Of a stretch of 32,919 bases of DNA, positions 13,583 through 22,136 are shown one piece after another. The notes under the pieces were generated by a model, which was not told the origin of the DNA, ran no database searches, and saw nothing but the letters and a program-made list of their open reading frames with translations. The stretch spans positions 1-32,919 of the forward strand of contig JAEEVG010000026.1 in NCBI GenBank assembly GCA_016290835.1, written 5' to 3'. Position numbers and translations under genes: made by a program. Numbering within the stretch: position 1 is the stretch's first letter; each line of letters starts with the position of its first letter. The DNA is from Bacteroidales bacterium (GTDB lineage: Bacteria > Bacteroidota > Bacteroidia > Bacteroidales > UBA932).

Positions 13583-14266
13583 TTAAATAAGTCTGATGAA
13601 GGAGATGGTGCGGCCGGTGGCAAGGCCTTCGCGGCGGGCGGAGTAGAAGTCGGGGTCGGTGTAGGTGTCGATGCCGCAGACCTGGATGTTGGCGCTGGGG
13701 ACGCCGGCCTCCTCGAGGAGCCAGCGGTTGGCTTTGAAGAGGTCGAGGTGGTGTCCGTGGGACATGGGCTCGCCGGGGCGGCCCGGGCTGAAGTACCAGA
13801 TGTCCTCGAGCGGGAAACCCTGCTCTTTGAAGAACTGGACCACCTCTTCGCCGACCTGGAAACTGGCGGGACCGATGGCCGGACCGATGGCGATCCGCAG
13901 CTCCTCGGGGCGGCTTCCGAAACGCTGTTTCATCTCGAAGAGGACCTTCTGCGAAATGCGCTGGATGGTCCCCTTCCAGCCGGAATGGACGGCCGCCACG
14001 ACCCGCCGCTGGGCGTTGTAGATGAGGATGGGAACGCAGTCCGCCGTGTGCACGCCCACGGCGACGCCGGGCAGGGCGGTCATCAGGGCGTCGTAGCCGT
14101 TGAGCTCCTCCTTGCTCTTCCCGGGGCGGTCCACCATCGCCACGCGGAAGCCGTGGACCTGGTGCGCCTCGATGACGGGATACGGCAACACGCAGTCGCG
14201 GCGGGTGGAAAATGCCTCGACTCCGGGACCGAGATCATAACGGAGAAGTGTTTCGGCTGTGGTCAT
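13583..14266 (-). CDS. pgeF: Purine nucleoside phosphorylase PgeF (YfiH/DUF152, laccase-domain family)
   Basis: A 227-aa member of the YfiH/DUF152 family, first described as polyphenol oxidase and later as a zinc-dependent purine nucleoside phosphorylase/adenosine deaminase; the family has also been linked to removal of wrong residues from peptidoglycan precursors. The metal triad is visible: His in GVHTADC (near 73), Cys77 in TADCVPI and His94 in VHSGWKGT. The downstream IGPAIGPASFQVG and the C-terminal CGIDTYTDPDFYSARR are also typical. The ATG at 14266 lies 8 bases after a -7 box. It is first gene of a three-gene unit. Confidence 0.92.
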   Translation of the reverse strand: MTTAETLLRYDLGPGVEAFSTRRDCVLPYPVIEAHQVHGFRVAMVDRPGKSKEELNGYDALMTALPGVAVGVHTADCVPILIYNAQRRVVAAVHSGWKGTIQRISQKVLFEMKQRFGSRPEELRIAIGPAIGPASFQVGEEVVQFFKEQGFPLEDIWYFSPGRPGEPMSHGHHLDLFKANRWLLEEAGVPSANIQVCGIDTYTDPDFYSARREGLATGRTISFIRLI

Positions 14267-14581
14267 AGCAGGAGCAAATATACATTTTTTTCATAAAAAT
14301 GTGCTTTTGGCGCCAGCGGGGGCCATTTTTCTGCAAAAACAGTCATTTCGGGCGGAAAAGCGCCCATTCGGGAAAATGCAAATCTGCGTGGATCAGCAGG
14401 TTGACAGGCGGCAAAACACTTTTGTTACAAAGAAATACCCCCTTCCGGAGCCCCAAAATAGGCCGAAAGGGGGTTAACTTCTTTGTTTTGTCCGCTGATC
14501 CTGAACCGCTTGAATAAAAAACGGCCGCGGACAAAAAAAATCAAAATCTTTTCAACAATTTTTGAACAATCCTCCGCCGGA
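14267..14581. other. Intergenic region pgeF-phzF with a long nested hairpin (14390-14501)
   Basis: No gene is seen in these 315 bases. Nested inverted repeats run GGATCAGC (14390-14397) with GCTGATCC (14494-14501), CAAAGAA (14428-14434) with TTCTTTG (14479-14485), and CCCCCTT (14438-14444) with AAGGGGG (14467-14473). GC-rich flanks surround A/T-rich inner parts. It follows the end of the PhzF gene on the minus strand and may end that transcript, though it lacks a clean T-run. It does not share the four-site geometry of the other two elements. Confidence 0.65.
14275..14282 (-). promoter_or_regulatory. -7 box for pgeF
   Basis: The minus strand reads TATATTTG, an exact TAnnTTTG match, in an AT-rich stretch and 8 bases before the pgeF ATG. 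No good -33 TTTG is visible. The predicted leader is only a few bases. Confidence 0.6.
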
Positions 14582-15367
14582 TCAGAGATCGAAGGGGATT
14601 TCGCCCACCAGGAAGGGCTGGACCTGCCCGGTGAGGAAGACCCGCTCCCCTGCCAGCCGGACCCCGACCGAGCCGCCGCGGGCGGAAATCTGCCGGGCGC
14701 GGAAGACGGTCTTGCCGAGAATGGAAGCCCAGACCGGGGCGAGGTAGGTGTGGGCGCGGCCGGTGACCGGATCCTCGGGGACGTCCACCTTGGGATAGAA
14801 GCAGCGGGAGACGAAATCGTACGCCTCGGAGGGAGTCGTGAGGATGAGTCCCAGGCCGGGCACGCGCTTAATCAAGTCGGCATCGGGCCGGAAGGCGCGC
14901 AGGGCTTCCTCGCTCTCCACCAGGGCCACGGTGTCTCCCCCGTCGTACCAGGCCTCGAGCGCGAGTCCGGAAGTGGCCTCCAGCAGCGCGGGCGTGAGGG
15001 GCACGGGGCGCACTTTCCCCTTCGGGAAATCCATCGTGAAGCCGTCATGCCCGGCGCGGACGATGAGTTCGCCGCTGAGGGTGCTGAAATGCATCTCCCC
15101 CACCCCCGGGTCGGCATAGCGGTGCAGGACGAAGGCGGTGGCGAGGGTGGCGTGGCCGCAGAGGTCCACCTCTCCCCCGGGGGTGAACCATTTCAGGTCG
15201 TAGTGCCCGGGACCCGTCCGGACCACGAAGGCGGTCTCGGAGTAGTTGTTCTCGATGGCGATCTGATGCATCAGTTCCACCGGCGGCATCTGCCGGCACG
15301 GCAGGACCCCGGCGGGGTTGCCCGTGAAGAGCTTTTCAGCGAAGGCATCCACAACATAAAGATTCAT
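14582..15367 (-). CDS. PhzF family isomerase-like protein
   Basis: A 261-aa member of the PhzF/diaminopimelate-epimerase fold. The N-terminal YVVDAFAEKLFTGNPAGVLP and the catalytic Glu44 in NNYSETAFV are clear. The second-half motif FTPGGEVDLCGHATLA is also typical, as is the C-terminal EDPVTGRAHTYLAP. Most members outside phenazine clusters have unknown substrates, and no other phenazine gene is present here. It is the last gene of the gdhA unit, 13 bases after the DUF1460 gene. Cytoplasmic. Confidence 0.9.
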   Translation of the reverse strand: MNLYVVDAFAEKLFTGNPAGVLPCRQMPPVELMHQIAIENNYSETAFVVRTGPGHYDLKWFTPGGEVDLCGHATLATAFVLHRYADPGVGEMHFSTLSGELIVRAGHDGFTMDFPKGKVRPVPLTPALLEATSGLALEAWYDGGDTVALVESEEALRAFRPDADLIKRVPGLGLILTTPSEAYDFVSRCFYPKVDVPEDPVTGRAHTYLAPVWASILGKTVFRARQISARGGSVGVRLAGERVFLTGQVQPFLVGEIPFDL

Positions 15368-15380
15368 AACCGAAAGAATA

Positions 15381-16307
15381 TTAGCGGGTTAATCGGAGCA
15401 CCGTCACGCCGCTGATGCGGCGGTTGGCCTGCAGGTAGGCGTCCAGGGAGCGGGGCTCCACGATGACCTCGCCGGCAGCGGAAGATGCGTGGATGAAGCC
15501 CAGCGGAGCGCCTTCCCGTTCGCGGTAAGCGATGACCACGTGGGAGTAGTCCAGTCCCTCGATGGACGTGGAGAAACAGAGGATGTCCCCGCTGCGGATC
15601 TGTCCCTCGGCCGTGGCAAGCCGCTCCCGGGGAAGGTAGCGGCGCGGCAGCCGGGAGACCTCCTGCTCCACGGCGGCGATGCGTTCCCGCATCCGCTGCG
15701 CGGAAGGCGATTCGCCTTTGAGCGGGGCGTAGCTGTCCGGATGCGCGGTCATGAAGTTGACGGGACGGGTGTCGGGGATGCCCCCGAGGCGCTCGGTGAT
15801 GTCTTCGAACAGGCCCTCGCGCACGCCCTGGGCGATCCATTCGGTGGTGTAGTGCAGGCGCGAGGCGTAGCCGTCGGGGATGCCCCCGCGGTAGCGCGAT
15901 GCCCGCAGGGTCCGGGCCAGGTCTTCGAAGGTAGCCCCGGAGCCGCAGCGCTGCACGGTCTGCACGAGCCCCAGGCAGGTCTCGGCGAAGAGGATGCAGT
16001 CGGTGCGGGTGAGGTAGATGCGCAGGCGTTCTTCGCGGCCCTCCTGGGTGCCGGAAACGTATTTCTGGCCGAGCAGGCGGCGGGCGGCGCGGACCATCAG
16101 GTCGGCGCCGGACGTGGAGGCCGGCCGGGCCCCGAGCTCCTGCAGCACCAATTTCGCCAGGGCGATATCCTCGGCGGTGCTGCTATAAAGCTGCGTTTCA
16201 ACGGGTTGCGCCGTCGCGGAAAGGCTCAGCAGGAGCCCCGCGAACAGCGTCAGGAGAGCCCTCTGCAGCCTATTGCTGCTGGCGGGCGCGAAGGATGCGG
16301 CGGACAT
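15381..16307 (-). CDS. DUF1460 N-acetylmuramoyl-L-alanine amidase-like protein, secreted
   Basis: A 308-aa protein of the DUF1460 (NlpC/P60-like) family, which trims peptidoglycan fragments in Bacteroidales. The frame is open from 16361, but the Met at 16307 precedes a signal peptide with a basic n-region and LTLFAGLLLSLSATAQ, so I chose it. This start still overlaps the 3' end of the upstream esterase by 38 bases. The catalytic Cys is in TRTDCILFAETCL and the partner His residues in LDYSHVVIA and FIHASS. A GDILCFST segment and a C-terminal SGVTVLRL complete the domain. Periplasmic action on cell-wall peptides is likely. Confidence 0.85.
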   Translation of the reverse strand: MSAASFAPASSNRLQRALLTLFAGLLLSLSATAQPVETQLYSSTAEDIALAKLVLQELGARPASTSGADLMVRAARRLLGQKYVSGTQEGREERLRIYLTRTDCILFAETCLGLVQTVQRCGSGATFEDLARTLRASRYRGGIPDGYASRLHYTTEWIAQGVREGLFEDITERLGGIPDTRPVNFMTAHPDSYAPLKGESPSAQRMRERIAAVEQEVSRLPRRYLPRERLATAEGQIRSGDILCFSTSIEGLDYSHVVIAYREREGAPLGFIHASSAAGEVIVEPRSLDAYLQANRRISGVTVLRLTR

Positions 16308-17085
16308 TGTCTTTGAGGATTTGGACGGCGGGGTCGGCCATGTTGCCGTGGGTGAAACCATCCAGTTCGTAGATGGTGGCGTCGGGGTGTCCGACCATCT
16401 GGAAGAGGCGCCAGAAATAGGCCGTCTCCTCGTAGCGGCCGTAGAGCTCGAGGTTGCGGTCGCCGCTGATGATTACGATGGGCGGGGCGTCCTTGCGCAC
16501 GTGGGCCAGCGGGGCGTATTCATCGATGAGGGGCTGGTACGGGGTCATCCCGATGGTCTGGCGGTAGTTGTAGTGGCTGAGCACCTGGCCGCTGAAGGGA
16601 ATGAGACCGGCCACGCGGTCGGCGTCGATGCCGTATTTCGCGAGCCAGCGTTTGTCCAGGCCCAGCAAATCGATGAGGTAGCCGCCGGCGGAGTGTCCGG
16701 AGAGGAAGATCTTGTCCGGGGAGCCGCCGTAGCGGGCCACGTTGTCGAAGGCCCAGGCCACGGCCGCCGCGGCGTCGTCGATGCAGTTGGCGATGGTGCC
16801 CTTGGGGATGAGGCGGTAGTTCGCGGAGACGACCACGTAGTTGCTCTCCTTGAGGTCGCGGGGGATGGAGGTTTTCTCTCCCCCGGTCAGGCCGCCGCCG
16901 TGGAACCAGACCACGACGGGCAGGTCCCTGGCGTCTTCCGGGGCATAGACATCGAGCTTGCAGCGTTCCTGCAGATAGGCGTCGGTGGCGGAGGAAGCAT
17001 ACTGGATGTCTTTGGCCACCTGGGCTGAAGCGATGCTGCAGATAACAAGCAGCAGAATGGTAACGGTTAATAGTTTGCGGTGCAT
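16270..17085 (-). CDS. Secreted alpha/beta hydrolase (esterase)
   Basis: A 271-aa esterase-like hydrolase with a cleavable signal peptide (hydrophobic LLTVTILLLVICSIASAQ). The oxyanion motif WFHGGGLTGG, nucleophile Ser132 in SGHSAGGY, an acid in ISGDRNLE and His in GFTHGNM form a complete catalytic set. It resembles the BD-FAE / xylan esterase-like group of Bacteroidales, but the substrate is not shown by the sequence. It lies 7 bases after the large PEP-synthase-like gene and overlaps the start of the DUF1460 gene, so it belongs to the gdhA unit. Confidence 0.88.
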   Translation of the reverse strand: MHRKLLTVTILLLVICSIASAQVAKDIQYASSATDAYLQERCKLDVYAPEDARDLPVVVWFHGGGLTGGEKTSIPRDLKESNYVVVSANYRLIPKGTIANCIDDAAAAVAWAFDNVARYGGSPDKIFLSGHSAGGYLIDLLGLDKRWLAKYGIDADRVAGLIPFSGQVLSHYNYRQTIGMTPYQPLIDEYAPLAHVRKDAPPIVIISGDRNLELYGRYEETAYFWRLFQMVGHPDATIYELDGFTHGNMADPAVQILKDNVRRILRARQQQ

Positions 17086-17092
17086 ATTGGTT

Positions 17093-20035
17093 TTATTTGA
17101 TCAAGGCTTTTCCGGCGCGGCCGTCGATGCAGATCTGCAGCTCCCGGTCGAAGTGCACGAGGCGCAGGTACGTGGTCTCGAACTCGGCGCTCATCGCGTC
17201 GAGCCGGGCCGCGTCGAAGCATTCGCCCGGACGGGCGAAGGGGTTCACGTTGACGTAGCCGGCGTTGAAGGAGGTGAGGTTCTGGAAGAAGTGGGTGCCC
17301 TGGCTGGGGTCCACCCGGAAGTGGTCCAGGCAGCACTCCACGATGGCGCGGGCTTCGGAGATGTCGCCCCACTGGACGGGGACGCCCAGCGAGGGGATGC
17401 TGCTCCCCCAGCGGCCGTAGCCCACGAGCACGAAGTTGCGGCCCTCGGTGCGCATCCGCGCATTGAGCGCCTTGAGCTCGGCGGCCATCTCCCGGGTCTT
17501 GAGGGTGTCGAACGCCTCTTCGCGCAGGTAGATGATGTCGCGCACGCCGCTGATCCAGCCCGGGCCGATGGCGCTCTCGGAACTGATCAGAGGGTCGGAG
17601 CAGTCCACGGTGTTCCAGTCCACCTCGGCGCCCAGGCCGTCCACCGAGATGGGCCGCACCTGCAGGACGTTGAAGATGGCGAGCGCCTCGGGGCCGCGGT
17701 CCAAGTTGGCCGCATACTCGATCTCCACACCGCATTTGACCTCCCGCTGCATGATCTCGAGCAGGACGTTCAGGATGTCCGCGAGCGGGAAGGTGTTGTA
17801 TTTAAGGATGTGCGCGAAGGTCACGAATTTCGGGCCGTTCGGGGCCGGAGAATCCACGATGCGCATGTTCTCGTAGTCATAGGTGGAGACCACCCGGGCG
17901 AAGTTGCGGAAGGAGCCGCATTCGGTGATGGGGATGCGGTCGAGGTTGACCCCGTCGTCGACGGAAGTCTTGAATTTGTCCGGCTGGAGGCTGAGGGCGT
18001 ACATCGCCTGCTGGGTCTCCGTCATCGTCAGCTCGGGCGTGGAGGTCTGCAGGACGTTGCGCGGATAGCGCGGGGAGAAGCGGAGGACCTGGTCGCCGTC
18101 CACGACGGCCTTGCCCAGGCCGAAGGCCACTTTCGCGACGCCGTCTTCCGGGGTCTCGTAGCCGATGGGATAGAAGTTGACGCTGCGGGCCACGCCGGAG
18201 AAGGTCGGGAAGTAGTAGCCGCGGTCTTCGCTGCCGCAGACTTCCTGCAGGACGATGGCCATTTTCTCTTCGGAGATGACGTTGGCCGTGGCGGTGATGT
18301 AGCCTCTTGAGGAAGCGTAGTAGACCGAGGCATAGACGCTCTTGATGGCCTTCGACAGGAGGCGGAGCTCCTGGTCCTCATTCTCCGTGTGCGGGATCAT
18401 ATAGGTCGAATAGACGCCCGCAAACGGCTGGTAGTAAGAGTCTTCGAGCTTGGAGGAGGAGCGCACGGCAAGGGGCTTGCGGACGTGGCGGATGAAAATG
18501 CGCAGGGCGTCCATGAGCTCCTGCGGGAGGGTGGAGGCCACGAATTCGGAGAGGATCTCGGCGTCGGTGAGGTCGGCGTTGATCACGTATTGGAGGCCGT
18601 TCTCCTTGATGAAGCGGTCGAAGTATTCGGTGGTGACGACCAGGGTCCGCGGCACGAGGACGCGCACGTCTTCCCATTTGTCGTAGAGGTCGTATTTCTG
18701 CAGGATGTGGTTCAGGAACGCCAGGCCGCGGGCCTTGCCGCCCAGCGAGCCCTTGCCCAGGCGGGCGAACCAGATGGCGTCGTTGTAGGTCTCGGGGTCG
18801 AAGCGGGCCACGACGCCGAGGCCCTGGCTGATGCGGTAGTCGCGGATCATCCGGAGGTTCATCTCGCGGATGTGGGCGACGTCGTCGTCGGAGTGGACGC
18901 GGATGGGGCGGAAGAGGTCGCCGATGGAGAAGATACCCCGGCCGTAGAGCCAGCGGGAGATGTAGTTCTTCTCGGCGAGGACGCGCAGGGACCGGTCGGA
19001 CATCGTGGCCACGACCTGCTCGAATTCGTAGAGGTTCTTGGCGCGGGCGGTTTCCAGGCCGGTGTCGGGGTCGGTCACGATGAAGTCGCCGAAGCCGAAT
19101 TCGCGGCCGATGTATTCAGAGACGTCGTGGGTGAGGGTCTTGGAGCTTTTGCGGGCGAAGCCGACGCCGAGCTGCTCGGCCACGGCGCGCATGCTGGCCT
19201 GCGAGGATTGCATCAGGAAGGGCATCGTGGGGTTCTCGCCGCGGACGAGCCGGCAGAGGTCGATGCCCGCGTCGATTTTCTCCATCTCGGGCTTGTCGCC
19301 TTTGTGGATGACGAAGCCGATGTCGGAGATGATGCCGATGATGTTGTGCTTGTATTTCTGGTAGTAGTCGTAGGCCTCGTCGTAGCAGGTGGCCATCAGG
19401 ATCTTGGGGCGGGCGCGCTTGCGCAGGAACTGCTGTTCTTCGTTGAGCGCGTCGCGGACGGCGGCGCTGTTCTGCTGCAGGACGAGTTTGTAGAGGAGCG
19501 GGAGGTAGGTGGAATAGTAGCGCACGGAGTCTTCGACCAGCAGGATGACGCGGGCGCCCATCTCCAGGCAGTCGTGCTCGGCGTTGAGCTTGTCTTCGAG
19601 GAGCTTGATGATGGCGATGAGCACGTCCGTGGAATTGTTCCAGCAGAAGACGTAGTCGATGCCGGCGTGGTCGCGCTCGACGATGTGGCGGTAGATTTCC
19701 TTCGAGAAGGAGGAGAGCAAGACGATCGGGGTGTCGGGCAAGAGCTCCTTGGCCTGGCTCGAGAAGCCGAACACGTCGAGTTTCCCGACGTTGTACATCG
19801 TGATGATGAGGTCGAAGTGCTTGTCCTCCTTGAGCACCTCCAGGGCGTCCAGCGTAGATTCTGCGCGGACGATGCTGGGCGGGTTGCTCAGGTTGAGCTC
19901 CGAGTAGTCCTGTGTGATCTGGGCTTCGATGTGCCCGTCCTCCTCAAGGGAGAAGCTGTCATAGTTGTTGCAAACCAGGAGGATTCGGCGAATCCTCCTG
20001 GTCATCAATCGAGTATAATCCGTGTTGTTGCTCAT
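17093..20035 (-). CDS. PEP-synthase-like ATP-binding protein with receiver-like N-terminal part, no phosphohistidine domain
   Basis: A 980-aa cytoplasmic protein. The N-terminal part has two receiver-like segments: about 15-155 (IRRILLVCNNYDSFSLEED, HFDLIITMYNVGKLDVFG, DTPIVLLSSF) and about 160-320 (RVILLVEDSVRYYSTYLPLL, GIISDIGFVI). The PPDK_N/PEP-synthase ATP-grasp domain spans roughly 460-800, with GKGSLGGKARGLAFLN, PLAVRSSSKLEDSYYQPFAGVYSTY and an ILNVLQVRPIS segment. The swivelling phosphohistidine domain and PEP/pyruvate barrel of true PpsA are absent, so it cannot run the full PEP synthase cycle. Similar long proteins occur in Bacteroidetes, usually labelled PEP synthase. It follows gdhA by 6 bases. 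A regulated kinase or phosphotransfer role is inference. Confidence 0.85.
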   Translation of the reverse strand: MSNNTDYTRLMTRRIRRILLVCNNYDSFSLEEDGHIEAQITQDYSELNLSNPPSIVRAESTLDALEVLKEDKHFDLIITMYNVGKLDVFGFSSQAKELLPDTPIVLLSSFSKEIYRHIVERDHAGIDYVFCWNNSTDVLIAIIKLLEDKLNAEHDCLEMGARVILLVEDSVRYYSTYLPLLYKLVLQQNSAAVRDALNEEQQFLRKRARPKILMATCYDEAYDYYQKYKHNIIGIISDIGFVIHKGDKPEMEKIDAGIDLCRLVRGENPTMPFLMQSSQASMRAVAEQLGVGFARKSSKTLTHDVSEYIGREFGFGDFIVTDPDTGLETARAKNLYEFEQVVATMSDRSLRVLAEKNYISRWLYGRGIFSIGDLFRPIRVHSDDDVAHIREMNLRMIRDYRISQGLGVVARFDPETYNDAIWFARLGKGSLGGKARGLAFLNHILQKYDLYDKWEDVRVLVPRTLVVTTEYFDRFIKENGLQYVINADLTDAEILSEFVASTLPQELMDALRIFIRHVRKPLAVRSSSKLEDSYYQPFAGVYSTYMIPHTENEDQELRLLSKAIKSVYASVYYASSRGYITATANVISEEKMAIVLQEVCGSEDRGYYFPTFSGVARSVNFYPIGYETPEDGVAKVAFGLGKAVVDGDQVLRFSPRYPRNVLQTSTPELTMTETQQAMYALSLQPDKFKTSVDDGVNLDRIPITECGSFRNFARVVSTYDYENMRIVDSPAPNGPKFVTFAHILKYNTFPLADILNVLLEIMQREVKCGVEIEYAANLDRGPEALAIFNVLQVRPISVDGLGAEVDWNTVDCSDPLISSESAIGPGWISGVRDIIYLREEAFDTLKTREMAAELKALNARMRTEGRNFVLVGYGRWGSSIPSLGVPVQWGDISEARAIVECCLDHFRVDPSQGTHFFQNLTSFNAGYVNVNPFARPGECFDAARLDAMSAEFETTYLRLVHFDRELQICIDGRAGKALIK

Positions 20036-20041
20036 ATTCGG

Positions 20042-21397
20042 TTAAACCAATCCCTGGTCCACCATCGCGTTGGCCACCTTGATGAAGCCGGCGATGTTGG
20101 CACCCTTGACGTAATTGATGTAGCCGTCGGGCTCCGTGCCGTACTTGAGGCAGGCGGCGTGGATGTCCGACATGATACGGTGCAGGTGCTGGTCCACTTC
20201 CTCGCGGGTCCATTTCTGGCGGATGGAGTTCTGGGTCATCTCCAGACCGGAGGTCGCCACGCCGCCGGCGTTGGACGCCTTGCCCGGCGAGTAAAGCATC
20301 TTATTGGACTGGAAGATGGCGATGGCCTCGGGGGTGGAAGGCATGTTGGCGCCTTCGACGACGCACCAGCAGCCGCCCTTGACCAGGTTCTCGGCATCGG
20401 CCTTCTCGATCTCGTTCTGCGTGGCGCACGGGAGGGCGATGTCGCAGGCGATGCGCCAGGGACGCTCGCCCGGGTAATAGGTGGCCTGGGGATATTTGGT
20501 GGCGTATTCTTTGATACGGCCACGGCGGATGTTCTTGAGTTCGAGCACGTAGCGGAGCTTCTCTTCATCCAGTCCTTCAGGGTCGTGGACGAAGCCGTCG
20601 GAGTCGGACAGGGTCACGACCTTGGCGCCCAGCTGCATGGCTTTCTGGGCGGCGTACTGGGCCACGTTGCCGGCGCCGGAGATGACGACGGTCTTGCCCT
20701 CGAAGGTTTCGTTGCGGGTCGCCAGCATTTCCTGGGCGAAGTAGCAGACGCCGTAGCCGGTGGCCTCGGTGCGCAGCAGGCTGCCGCCCCAGGCGACGCC
20801 CTTGCCGGTGAGGGTGCCGGTGAATTCGTCGCGCAGGCGCTTGTACTGGCCGAACATGAAGCCGATTTCGCGGCCGCCGACGCCGATGTCACCGGCGGGA
20901 ACGTCGGTGTCGGCGCCGATGTAGCGCTGGAGTTCGGTCATGAAACTCTGGCAGAAGCGCATCACTTCGGCGTCGGATTTCCCTCTCGGGTTGAAATCGG
21001 AACCGCCTTTGCCGCCGCCCATCGGAAGGGTGGTGAGGGAGTTCTTGAAGGTTTGCTCGAAAGCAAGGAATTTCAGGATGCTGAGGTTGACGCTGGCGTG
21101 GAAACGAATGCCGCCCTTGTAGGGACCGAGGGCGCTGTTCATCTGGACGCGATAGCCGCGATTGATGTGGATTTCGCCTTTGTCGTCGGTCCAGGGGACG
21201 CGGAACATGATGACCCGCTCCGGCTCGACCATTCGCTCAAGGATCTTGAGATCCATCAGGTAAGGATAAGAGGTGACATAAGGTGCTACACTTTCCACCA
21301 CCTCCCGGACAGCCTGGTGAAATTCTTTTTCGCCAGGATTGCGTGCGATCAGTTCATCCATGAACCGGTCGACGTAGTTCTGTGTGAATTTGTCCAT
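20042..21397 (-). CDS. gdhA: NADP-type glutamate dehydrogenase
   Basis: A 451-aa hexameric enzyme that forms glutamate from 2-oxoglutarate and ammonium. The catalytic lysine motif LPMGGGKGGSDFNPRGKSD, the substrate region GPYKGGIRFH and the Rossmann motif VISGAGNVAQYAAQKA with DSDG afterwards follow the E. coli GdhA pattern, which suggests NADPH. Length is typical of the short bacterial form. The gene has a clear promoter at 21424-21431 and a hairpin upstream. It is first in a five-gene unit (PEP-synthase-like, esterase, DUF1460, PhzF). Confidence 0.96.
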   Translation of the reverse strand: MDKFTQNYVDRFMDELIARNPGEKEFHQAVREVVESVAPYVTSYPYLMDLKILERMVEPERVIMFRVPWTDDKGEIHINRGYRVQMNSALGPYKGGIRFHASVNLSILKFLAFEQTFKNSLTTLPMGGGKGGSDFNPRGKSDAEVMRFCQSFMTELQRYIGADTDVPAGDIGVGGREIGFMFGQYKRLRDEFTGTLTGKGVAWGGSLLRTEATGYGVCYFAQEMLATRNETFEGKTVVISGAGNVAQYAAQKAMQLGAKVVTLSDSDGFVHDPEGLDEEKLRYVLELKNIRRGRIKEYATKYPQATYYPGERPWRIACDIALPCATQNEIEKADAENLVKGGCWCVVEGANMPSTPEAIAIFQSNKMLYSPGKASNAGGVATSGLEMTQNSIRQKWTREEVDQHLHRIMSDIHAACLKYGTEPDGYINYVKGANIAGFIKVANAMVDQGLV

Positions 21398-21423
21398 AAT
21401 GAGGGAATTTAACTAACCGGATT

Positions 21424-21431
21424 CAAATATA
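21424..21431 (-). promoter_or_regulatory. -7 box for gdhA
   Basis: The minus strand reads TATATTTG, an exact TAnnTTTG match, preceded by a T-rich stretch in the -33 area. The box ends 26 bases before the gdhA ATG. Confidence 0.65.
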
Positions 21432-21452
21432 ATAAAAAAACTGAAAAACCAC

Positions 21453-21481
21453 GCGCGTGCGAGCAGATTTTTCGCACGCGC
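21453..21481. promoter_or_regulatory. 10-bp inverted repeat upstream of gdhA
   Basis: GCGCGTGCGA (21453-21462) and TCGCACGCGC (21472-21481) are exact inverses across 9 bases. The repeat lies just upstream of the gdhA promoter, so it could be an operator. It has no downstream T-run on either side in the position expected for a terminator. Confidence 0.5.
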
Positions 21482-21499
21482 CCCGGGCGGACGCTGAAT

Positions 21500-21577
21500 T
21501 TTTGTCAGGGGTTTGTGACAAAATGTCTTGATTTTCAGGGAGTTATGGGGTAAAGTGGGACATTTTGGCGCAAAATG
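21500..21577. promoter_or_regulatory. Palindromes upstream of hsp20, candidate heat-shock operators
   Basis: TTTTGTCA (21500-21507) and TGACAAAA (21516-21523) form an 8-bp inverted repeat. A 17-base palindrome follows: CATTTTG (21561-21567), GCG, CAAAATG (21571-21577). They share the AAAATG/TGTC-like halves and sit 100-170 bases before the hsp20 ATG. No TAnnTTTG box or CIRCE element is seen, so regulation of hsp20 probably differs from the standard promoter. Confidence 0.4.
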
Positions 21578-21674
21578 GCAAGTGGTCTGGGGATTGTATT
21601 CTTCTAAGGCGTCACCGCACGATGCGGGACAAGAAAAAAAAGTTAAACAACATTAAAGTATAGGAGATTTGATT

Positions 21675-22106
21675 ATGTATCCAGTTAGAAGAAACCAGGC
21701 TTGGATTCCGAGCATTTTCGGAGACCTGTTCGATGATTTCGCCGTGATGCCTGCCAAGCAGTTCGCATCCCCCGCCGTCAACATCAAAGAGACCGACCAC
21801 GCTTTCGAGATCGAGATCGCGGCCCCGGGCATGACCAAGGAAGACTTCTCCATCCGTGTCGACAACGACGAGGAACTGGTCATCGCTCTCGAGAAGAAGA
21901 ACGAGCGCAAAGATGAGAAGAAGAACGAGAATTACCTCCGCCGCGAGTTCTCCTACACGTCCTACCACCAGGCATTCACCCTGCCCGAGAACATCGACGT
22001 CGAGAACATCAAGGCCGGTATGAACAACGGCGTCCTCGGCATCGTGCTGCCCAAGAAGACCCCGGAGAAGCAGATTCCGGCTTCCCGCCAAATCGCGATC
22101 GAGTAA
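21675..22106 (+). CDS. Small heat shock protein, Hsp20/alpha-crystallin family
   Basis: A 143-aa ATP-independent chaperone that holds unfolding proteins. The ATG at 21675 is preferred over a TTG two codons upstream; it has AGGAG at 21663-21667, an unusually good Shine-Dalgarno for this group. The alpha-crystallin domain runs from about 35 to 125 (SPAVNIKETDHAFEIEIAAPG, FSIRVDNDEELVIALEKK, NYLRREFSYTSYHQAFTLP), with the conserved NGVLGIVLPKK near the end. The C-terminal tail lacks a clear IxI anchor; its closest match is QIAIE. It is transcribed alone and is followed by a terminator. Confidence 0.93.
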   Translation: MYPVRRNQAWIPSIFGDLFDDFAVMPAKQFASPAVNIKETDHAFEIEIAAPGMTKEDFSIRVDNDEELVIALEKKNERKDEKKNENYLRREFSYTSYHQAFTLPENIDVENIKAGMNNGVLGIVLPKKTPEKQIPASRQIAIE

Positions 22107-22136
22107 CGCGCGCTCCCGCCCGCTGTTTCCAAAGCG

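Noticed and set aside
16308-16361. Upstream start for the DUF1460 gene
   Set aside because: It would place 18 polar residues before the signal peptide and enlarge the overlap with the esterase gene.
21556-21600. Sigma-54 promoter for hsp20
   Set aside because: TGGC-like words are present, but no GG and GC pair has the needed 10-base spacing.
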